Positions 48,726 through 60,538 of a stretch of 64,000 nucleotides of DNA are shown piece by piece (within the stretch, counting starts at the first letter, position 1; every line of letters begins with the position of its first letter). Under the pieces are notes generated by a model. It did not search any database. It worked only from the letters and a program-made list of their open reading frames with translations, and had not been told where the DNA came from. The DNA is from Monosporascus cannonballus (lineage: Eukaryota; Ascomycota; Sordariomycetes; Xylariales). Made by a program: the position numbers and the translations under genes. The stretch spans positions 186,001 to 250,000 of the forward strand of contig QJNS01000052.1 of assembly GCA_004154925.1 (NCBI GenBank). Direction: 5' to 3'.

Positions 48726-48989
48726 TTGCCGACCGACGTACTTTTAATCGGTACCTCGAGAAAAAGGGGACCGGCAAACGAAATGACAATAAAAGCTCTA
48801 ATAACCAAATTAAGAAAAATAAGAGCAAGCTTTAGAAGGAAGCGAATGTCATTTCGAAAAAGCCCAAAAAAAAACAAATCCAACGTGGAATGTTTTAACT
48901 GTGGCAAAAAAGGACATTTTAAAAGCGAATATCGTTCTCCCGCCAAAAGGAATTCCAAAAAAAATTCTTTAACCCCCCAAAAAAGTTAA
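48726..48989 (+). CDS. Gag nucleocapsid remnant, family B
   Basis: 87-codon frame, very basic, with one retroviral zinc knuckle, C-F-N-C-G-K-K-G-H-F-K-S-E-Y, near 48,890-48,935. The final Cys of CX2CX4HX4C is replaced by Tyr, a single G-to-A change as RIP would make. Nucleic-acid-binding part of the particle protein; upstream gag is broken. Confidence 0.75.
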   Translation: MPTDVLLIGTSRKRGPANEMTIKALITKLRKIRASFRRKRMSFRKSPKKNKSNVECFNCGKKGHFKSEYRSPAKRNSKKNSLTPQKS

Positions 48990-50211
48990 AATAATTAAAT
49001 AAGAAACCAACAATAAAACAAAAAAAAGGAAAAAAAAATTAATTCGACTTTTTCCCAGCCAGAATTTATTATTGCTATAACCGTTCAAATTTAGAACGAT
49101 ATTCTAAAGTACAAGGATTATCCTATTTACCAGGATTTTAAGGTTAAAATCTATAAGTATTACCTAGGACAAACGGTTTTTAAAATAGTTGTAAAACTAA
49201 GATACCAGTACCACCTTAATTCCCAGAAATATAAGATGCATACAAAGGACGGTTAATTTCGACCGGATATCAGCAACCATAAATAATTATCCCTAAAGTT
49301 TTGCAAATTTGCAGAATATTCGGTACATATCGAAAAACCCAAATCGAACCCTTACGACTTACTGTATTTTACCGCCTGTTACCTCGACGATTATCTCGTT
49401 TATTTCAAAACTAAAAAGGATAACGACTTTTAGCCTAAATGGGATAAAGAAATACCTACCGAACCAAATAACGCATGCAAATACATAAAAACCCTCCGAT
49501 AACCGAAATACCCCAAGTCTTATTATTTATATCCTAATTCAGAACGGAATCGAAAGGCCATATTACAAGGATACTTATATTACGCCCCGACGCTTTGTAT
49601 TCAACATAAGCTCCTAAATATGGAAATATTTTTTTTCGGAAATACACCTTTTTAACCTTATAATTCAGGAAATACAAAATTAAGGAGTAAGCTAGAAAAA
49701 AACGATTATTTTTGAATGTTAATTAGGTAAAAAGAAATAATACAAATGTATAGATAATTATTATACCAAATATACGGCTAAAAAGGTTCGAAAATAGAAA
49801 CGCCTTTTCGCAAACAAATTATGTTAATCAAAAAACGACAAAAGCCTTCGAAAATAAAGTATCGAAAAGCCCTAATATACAAAACCTTATATAAAGTAAC
49901 CAAAGGATTATGCAGCCAAATCGAAATTCCTTTACGATACAAAAATAAAACGTTCAAAATTATAATTAACTTAAAAGCAAAAAGTAATTTTATTTTTCCT
50001 ATAATGGCAAAAAAGTATTAGATTTCTTGGAAATACAAGTTAAAGTCCTATAAGTTACGTACGGTAAACGGAAGCTTATTTATATACGAAAACGGACAAA
50101 TTTTTCGAAAAACTGAAAAATTCCTAATACGAATCCAAAGATACCAAGAACGGATTTCGCTAAATATTGCCAATATTTCTAGGTATAACATTATTCTGGA
50201 AATACCGTAAC

Positions 50212-50634
50212 TGTAACGAACCCGTCATACAACCACCTGGAAGTATGAGCGGAATCCGAAATGGGGTCTTGATTTGCAGGTAACAATAGGGCGAGGAATG
50301 ATTCAGTAGTATGTTCGTTAGAGAGATTTAAAGACTCTCCCTTCAATTAGAGAACGGTGCAGTTGCCTCTTGATTGAAGGCTTAGATTGATAGCTAAGGA
50401 GCGAAACTAGTAGGTGCTATTTACATGAGAGACCGATCTATCATATATATATCCCAACTCCTAAAGTGAGTGTGTCGTGGATCTGTTGGATCTGTGTGAT
50501 CTGGTCCCCAGATCACCCAGATCAACCAGATCACCTTAAGAGCCAAGCCTCCCGTCCGGGGTTTAGCCGTGACAGGTCCGCGCTAGGCTTTAAAGGTTGG
50601 TCTCCTCGAGACAGGAACCCCTGTTCCTGTAACA
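50212..50634 (-). mobile_element. Solo LTR of family B, nested inside the family B element
   Basis: 423 bp, inverted relative to its host: TGTAACGAACCC...TTCCTGTAACA, with exact GTAAC at 50207-50211 and 50635-50639. GC content is normal and RIP changes are nearly absent, unlike the surroundings. Contains a GATC-rich palindromic stretch (about 50,478-50,536). The open frame 50466-50771 crossing its end is chance. Confidence 0.92.
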
Positions 50635-51275
50635 GTAACTTAGATCTAGCAATCCACGGATCAACTAAAAACATTAAACATTTTTATGGAAAAATAAGCT
50701 ACCCGAAAAAGATAACCAAGAAATCTGCTATATCATCAAAAAAATCCAGATTACGGATTAAACCTCCATAATATTACCTATATATCGACGATTTAAAATA
50801 TTATTCAAAAACAAAAAAAACTACGAATTACTACCATACAGTTAATAAAACCATAAAATACTTATCAAAAAAAAACATTATCCCAAATTTCACAAGATTT
50901 ACCACATAAACCCTAATAAATTAAAGGCTTTATGGAAAAATATTCAACTTGATTTAAGAAAAAATATATTTAACCCTTTAATTCCCTCACGGAATACCCC
51001 GTTCTTATGGTACCAAAAATTAAGAATAAAAAGCAAAAAGTTAACAAAAATAAAGACCTAATTTTCAGAAAAATAATCAACTACTAACAATTAAACGATA
51101 TTACGATCAAAAATAGATATCCTTTAACCCTTATAAGCACATTAAAAAATGCTAACAAAGTAAAATAATTTATTACATTTGATTTTCGAAACGGTTACTA
51201 CCGTATCAAAATAGCTAAGGGAAAAAATGGAAAACGGTATTTAAAATAATACATGGACTTTACGAATACAAAGTT

Positions 51276-51494
51276 ATGCCTATAGGACTTACCAATGCTC
51301 CCGCCAGCTTCCAACGCCTAATCATAATTACGCTTAAAAAGTTTCTAAACAAATTTGTATTCGTTTATCTCGACGATATCCTCATTTATTCCGAAACTTT
51401 CGAAAAATACAAAAAGCAGGTCGCCCAAATGCTCCAAATGCTAAACGAAGCAAACATCCGAATTAACCCAGCCAAAAATATATGGCATACGTAA
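51276..51494 (+). CDS. Reverse transcriptase remnant, family B
   Basis: 72-codon open piece of pol with the Ty3/Gypsy palm signature: MPIGLTNAPASFQRL, then VYLDDILIYS with both catalytic aspartates, then an N-I-R-I-N-P-A-K stretch. It ends at an in-frame TAA at 51,492-51,494, after which the homologous protein continues (LNFLGY-like, then ILGFTGYV). The best preserved pol segment in the window. Confidence 0.85.
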   Translation: MPIGLTNAPASFQRLIIITLKKFLNKFVFVYLDDILIYSETFEKYKKQVAQMLQMLNEANIRINPAKNIWHT

Positions 51495-51719
51495 AGGCTA
51501 AATTTTCTGGGATACACTTTTATCCCCGGCCAAATTCAAATTTAACGTTCTAAAATAAAAGCAGTTAAAAACTGGCCCATCCTTAACAAGGCGACCGTTA
51601 CAGATATCCGGCAGATCTTAGGATTTACGGGTTACGTACGCGGCATAATCAAAAGATACGGAGATATAGTTAAACCTTTAACAAAACTTACTACCAAAAA
51701 GTATATGGGAAAAGAATTT

Positions 51720-52200
51720 AAACTTCCAATTAATCAATTTCATAACCTTCTTTCAAAATGGCAAAGGCCTTTTTTTGCAAAATGTTTTGTTAAAAACGTA
51801 AACGTTTTAATCGGCCCAGAAACTTTATCAATTTATCCTCCACTTCGCGTTATTTCTTTTGCAAACGCTTACGTTCCTTCCTAATTTTTACTAGAGAATT
51901 CATATCTAATACGTCACAAGCCGAACGTTAGCAACGGGTACAACAATTATAACTTGGAATATCCATTACGTAAAAGCAATCAGGCTCCCCAAAACGAATA
52001 TAGTTTAAACAGGCGACAACTTTGGAGCCAAATTTCTTGATAAAATTTGTACGGTTATCGCGCGTTTCGCGTTAATTTAATCGAGATTTTCTTTTCTCTT
52101 TTTAAATACGGCCTATTATGGTAAAATCAGCTAAAACGCTTCCAACTCTTTCTAACGAAAACAAAATGGCCACCTACGGTTCTTATCTTTGGAATAAAAA
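51720..52200 (-). pseudogene. Antisense Cys-rich ORF of family B element
   Basis: Reading the strand opposite to pol, just inside the 3' LTR: VACLNYIRFGEPDCFYV, then PSYNCCTRC, an in-frame TAA, RSACDVLDMNSLVKIRKERK, then a Lys/Arg/Leu-rich helical stretch. Two Cys groups (C-x2-[C/Y]-x7-C and C-x2-C-x5-C) followed by a basic helix parallel the family A antisense ORF at 53278-53610. The Tyr and the stop are both single RIP-type changes. Possibly a small zinc-binding protein; function unknown. Confidence 0.5.
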
Positions 52201-52220
52201 TCTTTGGAAAAGGGAAATAA

Positions 52221-52646
52221 TGTTACAGAAACAAGGGTTCCTATCTTAAGGAGGCCAACTTTTAAGGCCTAACGTAAAACGGCTACGGCTTAATTCCGGA
52301 AAGGAGTTCTTGGCCTAAACAAGGTAATCTAGGTAATTTAATAAATTAATCAAATCACATAAATCACATAGATCCACGATATACTTATTTTAAGGAATTA
52401 AGATATATAATAGATCGGTCTTTCTTATAAATAACTACCTACTTAATTTTTCGTTCCTTAATTATCAATCTAAGCTCTTAATCTAGAGGCAATTATACCG
52501 TTCTCTAATTAAAGGAAAAGTCTTTAAATCTCTTTAATAAATAAACCCCCAGTAAATTATTCCTCGCTTTATTGTTACCTGCAAATCAAGACCCCATTTC
52601 GAATACTGCTTATACCTCCAGGTGGATGTATAACAGGTTCGTTAAA
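52221..52646 (+). repeat. 3' LTR of family B element
   Basis: 426 bp, TGTTACAGAAACAAGG...GTTCGTTAAA, next to the polypurine tract and followed by TTTTC. Confidence 0.88.
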
Positions 52647-52803
52647 TTTTCCTATAGATAATAACGAAATCGAAATTCGTTAATTTTTTTATATATTTTA
52701 ATTATTATTTTATGAGTTTCTTAGTTGTGGTAAATTAGGTAAGATTTCGATAATCTGTATAAGCTTTAACTTGATACAAATTTTTTTTAGAAAATGTCTA
52801 AAC

Positions 52804-53219
52804 TGTAACGGCTAGGCGGTTTAACCAACTATTAAACCTTAAGTCGACGGGTTTATGTTGGTAGAAGTATCGTGGGAATCTGAGTAATAAATACAGTAAC
52901 GTATTACGTCTCGTAATGCCAAAAATGCCTTAGGTAATAAATTGTTATTATAAGCTAAAGCTATTTAAAATTATAGAATTAATAAGCGTATATATTTTAC
53001 TTCTGGTTCAAGGTGCTTATTATAGCTTAACGACATTTCTCCAGTTAAGTTCCCTTAAGCCCTTTTAAGCCCCCTCTGGTGCTTATCCGACTTAAGCTCT
53101 TTCGACCAATTAGGGCCTTTAAGTTCTTTAAGCCAATTACGTAACTTCTTGGCTGGGTCGGGGTTTGGTTTTTTAGGACCCCGACTGTTTCCAAAAACTA
53201 AGACCGTTAGGTTATAATA
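52804..53219 (-). repeat. 3' LTR of Gypsy copy A3
   Basis: 416 bp, TGTAACGGCTAGG...GGTTATAATA on the plus strand. Lightly mutated. Followed by the purine tract complement (CTTTCCCTTTCC). Confidence 0.87.
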
Positions 53220-53277
53220 CGATCTTTCCCTTTCCAAGATCTTTATCCCTAAAAATCATTCCGTTTATTTATTAATT

Positions 53278-53610
53278 TTGGTAAATAACTTTTTCTTTTT
53301 TATATTTATTATATCGGGTCGTATTAAAAAGTCCAAGTTTTGCAAACGCATTAACGCCTTTATTCTTTCAGAACGGGTTAACCGCTTTAATTTTATTATG
53401 TTTTCGAATATTTCTTGTTCCCGTTGCAAATTTAAGAACAAAATTTGCAAAACCTATTACAGTTCAGGGAAATATACTTCTTGTACTGTTTACGGAGGTC
53501 CTTATAATCTTTTTAATCCTTTTAAATTTGAATACCGTAAATTGGTTACTAAAGAAAATCGTTTGAAATTAAAAGAACGTTTTACCGAAAAGGAATTTTT
53601 AAAAGCTTAA
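53278..53610 (+). CDS. Antisense Cys-rich ORF of Gypsy copy A3
   Basis: 110 codons, opposite to the element and 60 bp inside its 3' LTR, still open although pol is full of stops. A Cys cluster (CSRCKFKNKIC, then SGKYTSCTVYGG, the Tyr probably once Cys) is followed by a charged helix (ENRLKLKERFTEKEFLKA). After the stop the same frame stays coding-like for about 250 bp (LNELFGRLSRLRKQKK; MEEFERLEKEQKQLKAA, from 53,721; PDIPVINWSTFNWDAP), so the original protein was longer, about 200 residues or more. No GAL4-type spacing, but zinc binding is plausible. Related frames occur in A1, A2, A4, A5 and family B. Confidence 0.6.
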   Translation: MVNNFFFFIFIISGRIKKSKFCKRINAFILSERVNRFNFIMFSNISCSRCKFKNKICKTYYSSGKYTSCTVYGGPYNLFNPFKFEYRKLVTKENRLKLKERFTEKEFLKA

Positions 53611-56600
53611 TAACATCTTAACGAATTATTTGGTCGCTTAAGCCGTTTGCGAAAACAAAAAAAAGTTTTTCGTTAACGGGGAATCGAAATATTTCGTCGC
53701 GGTATTTAAGGTGCAAAGACTATGGAGGAATTCGAACGCCTCGAAAAGGAACAAAAACAATTAAAGGCCGCCGTTATAGCTGCTACTTTAACATAGGCCG
53801 CGGCCGACTGGCCCGATATCCCGGTTATTAATTGGTCGACTTTTAACTGGGACGCGCCTATCATTATTAATAAAAGTTTTTCAATAAATACTAGGCGCCA
53901 ATAAAGTTCTTAACAGGTTCCTAAGTATTTTCGGAATCCGGGTACTTTTTCCATTTAATTAGGTATTAAGTAAATCCGTTTTATTTTCGTATGTTAAATA
54001 TTTTCTTTATTTCGTATACTTATTCGTTTTCCATTTTTATATCGTTTTATATCGTATATACTTTAATTATATTTATTATTAATTCGAATAAAAAAATATA
54101 AAAAATTAAATAAAATTTAATTTTTGGTAAAAGTTCTAATTAATAATTATTTTTTAAGATTTTCCTGGCGATTTTATATGGGCCGATATATTTAAAATCA
54201 AATTTTTTATTAAATTATTTTATTTAAATATTTTTTGTAATAAAGAAAATTATTTTCCCTTTTTCGAAAATTAATTTTTTTAACATTTTTTAATTATAAT
54301 ATTTATTTATTTAATTTCGGATGAATTCCAGTTTTATTTTTATTTTTTAATATAATTATTATAATTATTTTAACATAAAAATTATTTTAATATTAATTAA
54401 ACCGTTATTACGTATTTCCTTATAAACCTTTAAAATAAAACCAAAATTTATGTTTACAAATATTATTTTAATATTTTCGTAATAATTAATATTATAAGCT
54501 AATTAAATAATTGGTAATTTTTTATTTTAATTATTTTATTCGTAATTAATATAATATTGTAAATATGTTTTTAAAATTTAATTTATTCGTTTTATTTATT
54601 TATTCGTTTCAGGTTTAAATACGTTAAATAATTTATGATTTAAGCCGATTTATGCCATAAGGCCTTGCCGAAATGTAAATACAAATATTAATTCTTTATT
54701 TAATATAATTTTTATTAATAATTTATATATATTAAAAATGTATGTAAAGAAAATATCTGCTAATTATTCGGCATTTATATTTTTAAAATATAATAAGAAA
54801 TAAGAAAATTTCGTAAATCTATCGACGATTACGAAAATGCTATCGTAATATATTTCCGTAATTAGATTTCTTAACATAAAAACTTTAATAATAAAATTAA
54901 ATATAATTAAATATTATAGTCGTTGTATAACTGATAATAGTTATAGTTTTCCGTATGGCTTATATCGTCGAACCTTTACTTTGGCGCAAATATCGTATTA
55001 TCGTATAATTTTCTATATGGTTATTTTTATTTTTTAAAAAAAATATATATATTAAAATTAATTTAAGGTTTTGTAAATCCCAGGATATTTATATAATTAA
55101 TATTCGTATATTTTTCGTTTTAAATCCTTTTAATACTTTTTTAATATTTATATTTTATTTATTTTTTGGTTTTTTGGAAAATTATCGTTATATTATTGGA
55201 TTTTTTAATACATATTATTAGGTATTACCCGAATAATCATAATTTTTCGTAAACGTAAATATTTTTCTATAATAATATTAAAAATTATATGGCTAATTTT
55301 AATTAATTTTTTTAAGGTTTAATTATTTACTTAAAACAATTACATTATCGTTTTTTAAATTTTTTTATAAATAATAATGAAATCGAAATTTATTAATTTT
55401 TCTACATAATAAAATTATTATCTTATAAATTTCTTAATTATAATAAATTAAGTAAAATTTTAATAATCCGTATAAATCTTAATCTGGTACAAATTTCCCT
55501 TTAAAAAATGCTTAAACTCCCGAAATGCCATAATAATAACTCTAAATTCCTTATTTGGGATGCCGTAATTAAATTTGACTCCTTTTAATTTATACGAAAA
55601 AAATATAATAAAATATAATTTATTTTAATTATTTCGCTATCCGATTACTGCGATTAACGCGTAATCCGAAATATCGGTCTTTAATTTCACGAAACGGTTT
55701 AAATTGTATATAATTAATACTAACTCGTTAATAATCGTATTTTTAATAACCTAAAATATTTTTTCCGTATTTGGCATTTATTTAAATTCTTTTTTTTTCT
55801 TTATGAAATTTATTAAGGATATAATTATTTTGCTAAAATTTCGAATTAATATCTTGTAATAATTAGTAAATCCAAGGAATACCTATATCTCCTTAATTAT
55901 TATTGGCGTTTGTTATTTTGTAATTATAGCGATTTTTTGGGGTTTATCTTAATATGTCCTAAGGTAATAATATGTTCCAGATATTCCATTTCCCGTATAT
56001 GGAATTAATTTTTTTTTTGTGTTAATAAGTAACTTTACGTCCTGTAAAACTTAAAAAACTTTATAAACGTAATTTGAATATATTCTTTCCGTTTTTCAAA
56101 AAATAAGAATATTATTAAAATAATATATAATTAAAATATCGAAATATTTTCGTAATACATAATTTATTATCCGTTAAAAACTTATTAATACGTTCGTAAA
56201 TCCTATTAATATAACCAAATACTTAAATAATTTATATTTTACTCTGAAAAATATTTTTTATTTATGTTTTTTTTGATTTTAATAAGGTTATATCCATTTT
56301 TAAAATCGAATGTTATAAATTATTTAATTTTATAAAATCGATTTTTTATTTCCGTAATTAAAGGTAATAATATTCGATCTTTAATAATAATATTATTTAA
56401 TTGTTAACAATTAATTACAAATCGCAATTTTCTATTTTTTTTAAATATGAAAAATATAAGATATTTTGCCGGTAACTTCAAAAATCAAATCCATCTTTTT
56501 TATAACCGATTTTCCGGGTATTTTTTAAAAATATGTAATTCGTTTTTATTGAGGTTATAAATAAAATAAAACTTTATCGAAAATCCTTTTTTAAGGATTA

Positions 56601-59186
56601 TTTTATAATTTTATTCGTTATATTTTAATAATTTCGTATCGAATTTTTTCTTGAAAAACTATTCGTATTTATAATATTATAATAATATATTAATTAGATT
56701 TTTTAATTCCTTAAGTTGTTATTTGTATTATTCCAGATCGTTATTTAATTACCTTAATTTTGTTTTAATAATAATAACGATACGTTATATTTTTCTTTAT
56801 TATTTATTTTTTTTATGTTTTATTTTTTTGGGTAATAAGGTATTTATCGTATTTTTATATTTATATTTATTGCCATTATCGATTATATATGAAATTTGTT
56901 TTTATTTATTAATAAAAAATAAAATAAAATTTACTTAACTAATTTTTCCGTTAATTAAAATTCCGTACTAGCGTATCCATAATAATCCTAAAATTATATC
57001 GTAATTTTCGAAAAAAACGATATCGAAATTAATCGTTTATTATCGTCCTTTAACAAAAATCTTAAAGTGATTAATTTCGCATATAACTTTTCCGTTATCG
57101 TAAACGAATTTTTAACCTTCGGCATTCGTCGTTATATAAGGTTCCAACTTATATTTTCATAATAATTTAAACTTATTAACCATATCCAGTATAATATAAT
57201 TTCCGCCTAAAACTCCGTAATTTATTATTACGGTATACCAATATATTCCGATTCGTATTTCCAAAATAATAAAATTATTAACGTTTCTTATCGTCGCATT
57301 TAAAACCTTTTTCAGAAATTCCTTTTAATTTCTTTAAATTTCGTTATTTTGCGCCTTTTTTATAAATAACTTTTTTCTTTTAATTCTTATTCGAATTTAT
57401 CGAATTTTGCTTATATTTCTTCGTTTAACGCGTTAAATTAATATATTTATTACTGTTACCGGCATATTATTTCTTCGAACCGTATTAATTATTTCTAATT
57501 TTCTTATAATTTTTTTTCTTATCGAATAAATTATTTTTTATATTTATAATTATATCTCATTATACGTCGTTTTAATTATTATTTTAAAACTTTCCCGTAA
57601 ATTAACGTATATTTTTAATAACCTTTTTTATAAAGACTTATAATAAATATTAATTAAAAATAAAAATCTGTAATAACGTTTTAATAATACTTTTTTACCA
57701 TATATTAAATTAATTCCTTTTCCGTTTAATAATTATACTATCTTTAATAACAAGAAGGATTTTTTATGGGTATTATTTTTTTCCGGTTAACTTTTTATTT
57801 CGGCCAATTATTAAATATTTTCTGGAATTATAATTCGAAATTATCGATATTATTACTTATTATTTTTATTATACTTAATACGGTTTGGAAAATCAAATCC
57901 CTTATAATATATACGGATAATTCGTACGTAAATATATTATTTCCATTTTTCGTAATCGGGATATTTTCGTTATTGACAATATATAATATGCATTTTGTCG
58001 TATTAATCGGAAATTCCGGGATAAACGTTTTTTATCTAATTCTAATATTCGCATAATTATCCTTATAATATATTTTATTATATTTATATTATTTATTAAA
58101 TTACCTTTTTAACTTTTTGTATTCCTTATTAAATTTTTTTAATAATGGTCCTAATTAAACTTTTTATCATAAATTTAATATGTACTTAATTTAAATTATA
58201 TTATTAATTTTATTACTGTTTCCTTAATTATTTTTAAGTTATTTTTCCGGTATAAAAAATCTAATTATTCTATCGTAACTTTTTAAATCTTTTATATTTA
58301 TATACCTTATATTTTTTTTTGCCATAATCAAAATATTTAATCTAATTTTAATTTTATTTATAAATAACGCCAAACTCCATAAATCCTAACGCCGTTCCGT
58401 AAAAAATAAGGAATATATTTTGTTTTTTCCCTTAATTAAATTTATATCCTAAATATAAAACATATTATCTTTTTTTTTCTTATCGTTTTTCAAAATATCA
58501 ATTATTAATTTTAATTACTTTTACGATATACCGGTTTTAGGTAATTAATTATTCAATTCAAATAATTTTATTTTTTATATTATTCTTTAACCTTTTATAA
58601 ATTATATTAATAAAAATTTTAACTTTATTATTTTCTTATTTTATTTTAACCACAAAACCTTTAGAAATTACGGCATATTTAAATATAAAATTCTTTTTCA
58701 AAATTATAAAAAATATTAAACCGTTAATCGTTTTTTATCCGGATTATCGAAATTATCGCGTATTTTACTTTTAAAATTAATATGAATTAAAAGAATTTCG
58801 TTAATAAAATTCTTTTTATTTATCTTTTTTATTTCCAAAAACTTTTTTATAATACGCTTAAATTAATTAACTATATTTTTTATTAGGCATATTTTTATTA
58901 TTAAAACCATATCCACTAAGTCGTTAAAATTTAAGAAACGAAAATAAATTTGTATTTAAATTAAAAAATCTAAAAGTTATTTTCTTTATAATAAAATTTT
59001 AATTTTTTTAGCTTTATACGGAAAAAGAATTAAATAAATATAACCCTAAATTATTGAACTTTTTTTTAGCTCCTAAATTCGAACTTAAAATTATTAAATA
59101 AAGACTTTTTAAATATTAATTAATATTTTAACAATATTAAATATATTTCAGAACTTAACGGTATTATTAAATAAAAACTTATAACG

Positions 59187-59605
59187 TATAACGGCTAACA
59201 AATTTAACTAATTATTAAACATTAAATCGATAAATTTATATTAATAAAAATATGGTAAAAATCTACATAATAATAAATATAATAACGTATTACGTTTCGT
59301 AATATTAAAAATATTTTAAATAACGAATTATTATTATAAATTAAAAGTATTTAAAATTATAAAATTAATAAATATATATATCTTACTTTAATTTTAAAAT
59401 ATTTATCATAATTTAAAAACATTTTTCTAATTAAGTTCTTTTAAACCTTTTTAAACCCCTTTTAATATTTATCCAGTTTAAGCCTTTTTAACCAATTAAG
59501 GCTCTTAAATCCTTTAAATTAATTACGTAACTTTTTAATTAAGTTAAGATTTAATATTTTAAAATTCTAACTGTTTTTAAAAATTAAAACCGTTAAATTA
59601 TAAAA
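59187..59605 (-). repeat. 5' LTR of Gypsy copy A3
   Basis: 419 bp, TATAACGGCTAAC...AAATTATAAAA. Strongly RIP-mutated partner of 52804-53219. Confidence 0.85.
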
Positions 59606-60141
59606 TAAACTTTCGAAATACCATAATAATAATTGTAAAATTTTTATTTGAAATACTATAATTAAATCTTTTTTTTTAATTTATACGAAAAAAATATAAT
59701 AATATATAATTTATCTTAATTATTTCGTTATTCGATTATTATATTTAATATGTAATTGGAAATTTTGGTTTTTAATTTAATAAAATAATTTAAATTATAT
59801 ATAATTAATATAAATTTAATAATAATTATATTTTAATATTTGAAAATATTTTTTCCGTATTTAACGTTTATTTAAACTTTAGTTTTTATAAAATTTATTA
59901 AAATATAATTATTTTATTATAATTTCGAATAATTCTTTTATAATAAATAACGAATTTAAAAAATATTTATATTTTTTATAATTATTATTAATATTTATTA
60001 TTTCTTAATTATAATAATATTTTAAAAATTTATTTTAATATATTTTAATATAATAATAAATTTTAAATATTTTATTTTTAATTTATAAAATTAACCTTTT
60101 TTCGTATTAATAAATAATTTTACATTTTATAAAATGTAAAA

Positions 60142-60538
60142 TATAACGGTTAAAACTTTAATTAATTTTTAAACCTTAATCGAATAAATTTATATTAATA
60201 AAAATATAACAAAAATTTAAATAATAAATATAATAATAATATTACGTTGTATAATATTAAAAATAATTTAAATAATAAATTATTATTATAAATAAAAATT
60301 ATCCAAATTATAAAAATCATAAATATATATATTTTTATTTTAATTTAAAATATTCAAACGATTTAAATCTTTAAATTCATTAAATCCTGTAAATTCTTTT
60401 ATAAATTTAAAAGAGTTAAAATATTTAACATTTTAAAATCTTTAAATTAATTACGTAATTTTTTAACGATAATTAAAACTTATTTTTTTTTATAACCTTA
60501 ATTATTTACAAAAAAGTTAAAATTTTTAAATTATAATA
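60142..60538 (-). repeat. 3' LTR of Gypsy copy A5
   Basis: 397 bp, TATAACGG...TTATAATA, of the A3-type LTR subfamily. The purine tract complement (TTTCCCTTTTTT) follows. Confidence 0.8.

Larger units (their letters stand above)
47141..52646 (+). mobile_element. Ty3/Gypsy family B element, probably deletion derivative
   Basis: 5506 bp with 426-bp LTRs at both ends (47141-47566, 52221-52646) and TTTTC duplications at 47136-47140 and 52647-52651. Plus-strand content: a gag zinc knuckle near 48,890, a protease-like region (about 49,820-50,020) and reverse transcriptase (51,180-51,700) including an intact YLDDILIYS. After the segment ILGFTGYV (about 51,617) the sequence passes within 100 bp into an antisense ORF region, with no RNase H or integrase, so the copy appears internally deleted. 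A purine tract (GGAAAAGGGAAATAA) precedes the 3' LTR. A solo LTR of the same family sits inside (50212-50634). Confidence 0.88.
52804..59605 (-). mobile_element. Complete Ty3/Gypsy chromovirus copy A3
   Basis: 6802 bp with LTRs 52804-53219 (3') and 59187-59605 (5'), flanked by exact TAAAC at 52799-52803 and 59606-59610. Minus-strand order as in A2: chromodomain near 53.95 kb, integrase about 54.6-55.3, RNase H about 55.6, reverse transcriptase about 55.9-56.4, protease about 56.8-57.3, gag about 57.7-59.0 kb. Its LTR middle differs from A1/A2, with a TTAAGCCCTTTTAAGCCCC region instead of the ACCAGTAAGTTGGT repeats, so it is a subfamily. Heavily RIP-mutated, apart from the region next to the 3' LTR. 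Confidence 0.9.
44794..60141 (-). mobile_element. Old Gypsy copy A4, host of several nested insertions
   Basis: Remaining pieces: 45066-47135 (antisense ORF remnant about 45,273-45,450, chromodomain, integrase), 52652-52798 (integrase/RNase H junction), 59611-60136 (RNase H into reverse transcriptase). Aligned with copy A5 (60142 on), these are consecutive parts of one element, separated by the insertion at 47141-52646 (TTTTC) and the one at 52804-59605 (TAAAC). It is then cut by A5 at 60142 and continues beyond the window. Heavily RIP-mutated. Confidence 0.85.
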
